From assembly GCA_964371945.1 (NCBI GenBank), contig CAYJPA010000137.1, forward strand, positions 1 to 7,638: a stretch of DNA of 7,638 bases. The letters run 5' to 3'. The notes under the pieces are model-generated. The model did not search any database. It was not told the DNA's origin and saw only the letters and a list, made by a program, of their open reading frames with translations. The DNA comes from CAYJPA01 sp964371945 (GTDB lineage Bacteria; Chloroflexota; Chloroflexia; Thermomicrobiales; UBA6265). The translations under genes were made by a program, and so were the position numbers. Below, in pieces: positions 5,236 to 7,638 of this stretch (within the stretch, counting starts at the first letter, position 1; every line of letters begins with the position of its first letter).

Positions 5236-5435
5236 ATCAACCGTGTCGCATGAGTTTGCCAATAAATCAAGGCCCAAAGATCGATCCATCGACAAGTCAG
5301 GTTGATCCGGGACCCAGTGCTCGTTTGACCGCAAGGAGTACCCTGCAGCCGGCCGTAGCCATGAACGCGGTACAGTTCGGTCTGAGTTCGAAATAAGACG
5401 GCTCTATCAGCTTCAAACACAAAGAGGAGTTAGCG
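5236..5435. other. Non-coding leader region of the M13 peptidase gene
   Basis: This 200-bp stretch holds no gene I can support; with the palindromic element before it, the gap between genes is 335 bp. It should contain the promoter of the M13 gene, but I found no convincing -35/-10 pair: TTGCCA (5256-5261) and TTGACC (5325-5330) lack a good partner. GATCAACC (5235-5242) and GGTTGATC (5300-5307) form an 8-bp inverted repeat of unknown meaning. The ribosome binding site AGAGGAG is at 5423-5429. Confidence 0.4.
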
Positions 5436-7511
5436 ATGAAACGGCATGTTCCTCCAGCTCTGTTCCTGCTCATCGCGGGCCTGCTTGTTCTCGGGACTCT
5501 TTCGCCCGTTCTTGCCGAATCCGCGACCCCGATCGCCTCGCCGGTTGCGGGCGCAACGCACGGCATCCAAGTCGCCGACATGGACCTCACGGTCGATCCG
5601 GCCGGCGATTTCTACCAATTCGCCAACGGCGGCTGGCTCGATCGCACGGAAATTCCAGCGGACCGCGCTTCCTGGGGCGTCTTCGACGAGCTCAATGAGC
5701 GCACGAAGAACGTGCAACTCGAGATTCTGGATGAACAGGCGACCAGCGGTGAGCTCGAAGAGGGCAGCGATCCGTGGAAGGTCGTTCAGTTCTTCGCGCA
5801 GGGAACCGATACCCCTACCCGGAACGCCAACGGGATTGCCCCGCTCGCGGACGAAATCGCCGCGATCGATGCCATCACCGACGCCGCCAGCCTCCAAACT
5901 TATCTCGAAGTTCATGCCATGGACGGCGCCAGCGGTTTCTTCGTTCCATTCGTCTTCGGGGATCTGGCGGATAGCTCGGTTAACGCGGTCTACCTGTCAG
6001 GTCCGCTGCTCGGACTCCCAAACCGCGACTACTACCTCGAGGATGACGAGGCCAACGAAGCGGTCCGCACCGTCTACAACGAGGCGAACGCACGCTTCCT
6101 CGTGCTCTTGGGCGCGAGTGAGGCCGACGCGGCCGCGGGTGCTCAGGCGGTCTATGAGCTCGAAAAATCGCAGGCGGCAATCACGCTCACTCGCGAAGAA
6201 GAGCAGGACTTTTCGAATTTCTACAATCCGATCGCGATCGCCGAACTTTCAGCAACGTATGGCGGGATCGATTGGGATGCCTATCTGGCGACGCTCGGCA
6301 TCACTGGGGTCGATACGGTGATCGTGACCGATCTCAAGTATCTGCAAGGACTTGCTGAAATCGTCGCCAACGCGGATATCGAAACGATCAAGAACCTCAT
6401 GAAGCTCCAGATCATGTGGTTCGCCGCGCCCTATGTCGATGAAACGACCTACGACATCTACTTCAGCCTCAACGGTGTCGCGCTCTCCGGTCAGCAATCG
6501 CCGCTTCCGGTCGAAGAGCGTGTGTTGAATCATGTCAACGGCGTGATGGGCGAGGCCGTCGGCCAGCTCTACGTCGCCGAGGTCTTCCCACCGGCCGCGA
6601 AGGACCAGATCGTCGAGTTGGTCGATCACATCATCGCGGCCTATCGCGTGCGGCTCGAAGCCAACACCTGGATGACGACCGAGACTCGTGACATCGCCCT
6701 CGCGAAGCTCGACCATATTGGCCTCAAGGTTGGTTACCCCGACAAGTGGCGTTCGTACGACGCGGTCGAGGTCGGCGAAACCTATGTCGATTCGATCTTC
6801 AACGGCACGATCGCGGAGTCCCAATTCCAGTACTCGAAAGCCGGCAAACCGGTCGATCGCGGCGAATGGGGTCTGTTCCCGCAGGACATCAACGCCTACT
6901 ACGACGCCCAAAACAACGAGATCGTCTTTCCGGCGGCGATCCTGCAACCACCCTTCTTCGACTTCGAAGCCGACGCCGCCTCGAATTACGGCGCGATTGG
7001 CTACGTCATCGGCCACGAGATCACCCACGGCTTCGACATCACCGGTTCGCAGTTCGATGCGGCCGGCAATCTCGTCGAGTGGTGGTCGGAGGAGGACCGG
7101 ACGAACTTCGAAGCGTTGCAACAGCAACTGGTCGATCAGTACAACGCGATTGAAGTCCTCCCTGGACTGACCCTTGATGGGCAGATCGAGGTCGGTGAGA
7201 ACACCGCCGATCTCGGCGGAATCCAGAATGCCTACGCGGCGCTTCAGGTCAGTCTCGAAGTCAACGGCGACCCGGGCTCGATTGACGGTTTCACGCAGGA
7301 TCAGCGTTTCTTCATCGCGGCATCTCAGGTTTGGCGGGAAAAGGTGCGCGATGAAGCCTTGACGACGCAGGTCAAAGCGGACGAGCACGCGCCCGGCGCT
7401 GTTCGAGCAGTCCAGCCCCTCCGAAACGCGGATTCCTTCTACGAAGCCTTCGGAATCGAAGCTGGATCACCCATGTTCCTACCGCCCGAAGAACGCATTG
7501 CCATCTGGTAA
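5436..7511 (+). CDS. Secreted M13 (neprilysin-like) zinc metallopeptidase
   Basis: A 691-residue exported endopeptidase that should cut oligopeptides outside the cell. Residues 1-27 form a signal peptide with a hydrophobic core (ALFLLIAGLLVLG) and a VLA|ES cleavage site; there is no lipobox Cys. A short spacer ATPIASPVAG follows, then the Peptidase_M13_N domain (about 55-430, DPAGDFYQFANGGWL). The catalytic domain has substrate-binding N486-A487 (INAYYD), EIVFPAAILQPPFF (495-508), the zinc site H527-E528-x-x-H531 (GHEITHGFD), E588 with D592 (GENTADLGG), and H651/R657 (HAPGAVR). The C-terminal Trp typical of the family is kept, but no cysteine is seen anywhere, so the disulfides of animal homologues and the C-terminal CxxW motif are absent. 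The ATG has AGAGGAG 6 nt upstream. It appears monocistronic, preceded by a long non-coding gap. Confidence 0.97.
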   Translation: MKRHVPPALFLLIAGLLVLGTLSPVLAESATPIASPVAGATHGIQVADMDLTVDPAGDFYQFANGGWLDRTEIPADRASWGVFDELNERTKNVQLEILDEQATSGELEEGSDPWKVVQFFAQGTDTPTRNANGIAPLADEIAAIDAITDAASLQTYLEVHAMDGASGFFVPFVFGDLADSSVNAVYLSGPLLGLPNRDYYLEDDEANEAVRTVYNEANARFLVLLGASEADAAAGAQAVYELEKSQAAITLTREEEQDFSNFYNPIAIAELSATYGGIDWDAYLATLGITGVDTVIVTDLKYLQGLAEIVANADIETIKNLMKLQIMWFAAPYVDETTYDIYFSLNGVALSGQQSPLPVEERVLNHVNGVMGEAVGQLYVAEVFPPAAKDQIVELVDHIIAAYRVRLEANTWMTTETRDIALAKLDHIGLKVGYPDKWRSYDAVEVGETYVDSIFNGTIAESQFQYSKAGKPVDRGEWGLFPQDINAYYDAQNNEIVFPAAILQPPFFDFEADAASNYGAIGYVIGHEITHGFDITGSQFDAAGNLVEWWSEEDRTNFEALQQQLVDQYNAIEVLPGLTLDGQIEVGENTADLGGIQNAYAALQVSLEVNGDPGSIDGFTQDQRFFIAASQVWREKVRDEALTTQVKADEHAPGAVRAVQPLRNADSFYEAFGIEAGSPMFLPPEERIAIW

Positions 7512-7555
7512 CAATCCGACGAACTAATTGGCGGTCCCAAACGTGTAGGGGAGGA

Positions 7556-7622
7556 ACCTGGTGTCAGGTGCCATAGCGTTGTCCCTGTGTTGGTGCCAGG
7601 GGAACGTCCCCCGTCGCGGGGG
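7556..7622. repeat. GC-rich hairpin cluster downstream of the M13 gene
   Basis: After a plain 44-bp stretch following the M13 stop codon come several stem-loops: ACCTG-GTGT-CAGGT (7556-7569), GGGG-AACGT-CCCC (7599-7611) and CCCCCG-TCG-CGGGGG (7608-7622). The last two share bases and are alternatives. GTAG at 7545-7548 lies 7 nt before the first stem. GGTGCCA occurs twice (7567-7573 and 7592-7598). No T-run follows, so a standard intrinsic terminator is not supported. The cluster could be another dispersed palindromic repeat or an atypical transcript end. The window stops 16 bp later. Confidence 0.5.
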
Positions 7623-7638
7623 GGCGCGGGGCAATGCG

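Noticed and set aside
4732..5334. Minus-strand open frame of 200 codons over the antitoxin gene and palindromic element
   Set aside because: It runs through the REP-like element and antisense to the DUF2283-like gene, with no recognisable domain.
5325..5353. Promoter for the M13 gene at TTGACC
   Set aside because: No -10-like hexamer lies at 16-18 nt; the downstream sequence is GC-rich.
6249..7388. Minus-strand open frame of 379 codons inside the M13 gene
   Set aside because: It is a GC-bias shadow antisense to a complete, motif-bearing peptidase.

Overview
The window carries seven protein-coding genes, one on the minus strand and six on the plus strand, separated by stretches rich in palindromes. 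The chromosomal genes look moderately GC-rich, with purine-rich ribosome binding sites and some GTG starts. The secreted peptidase has a short Ala/Thr/Pro/Ser spacer (ATPIASPVAG) right after its signal peptide, a style I associate with Chloroflexota of the Thermomicrobia type. That assignment is an inference; no rRNA or other marker gene is present.

Layout. Positions 1-78 hold three perfect copies of a 26-bp unit, followed at 77-124 by a REP-like twin hairpin and at 140-166 by three GTGACAT repeats at an exact 10-bp period. A minus-strand D-tartrate dehydratase gene (183-1352, enolase superfamily) is divergent from an M20 metallo-dipeptidase gene (1465-2853). Downstream on the plus strand lie a small ABM-type alpha/beta-barrel protein (2962-3261) and a two-repeat glyoxalase-like VOC protein (3365-4162), with small stem-loops in the gaps. 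Next is a probable toxin-antitoxin pair (4376-5100): a BECR/PBECR2-like putative nuclease overlapping by 19 nt a DUF2283-like partner, preceded by two perfect TTGACA hexamers. A 139-bp palindromic element (5097-5235) starts at the stop codon of this pair and contains a second copy of the twin hairpin. A secreted M13 (neprilysin-like) zinc metallopeptidase (5436-7511) and a GC-rich hairpin cluster (7556-7622) close the window.

How the parts fit. The metabolic genes are catabolic in flavour: D-tartrate to oxaloacetate, dipeptide cleavage inside the cell and oligopeptide cleavage outside it. Nothing shows that they form one pathway. The ABM and VOC genes may be co-transcribed but have no assignable substrate. 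The toxin-antitoxin pair appears slightly poorer in GC than its neighbours and looks like accessory DNA.

The most striking non-coding result is that the two twin hairpins (77-124 and 5156-5203) have identical dimensions. Four base pairs differ between them, each changed on both sides so that pairing is kept, and both copies have GTAG at the foot of the second hairpin. This points to a structurally selected, dispersed REP-type family, possibly mobilised by a REP-associated tyrosine transposase encoded elsewhere.
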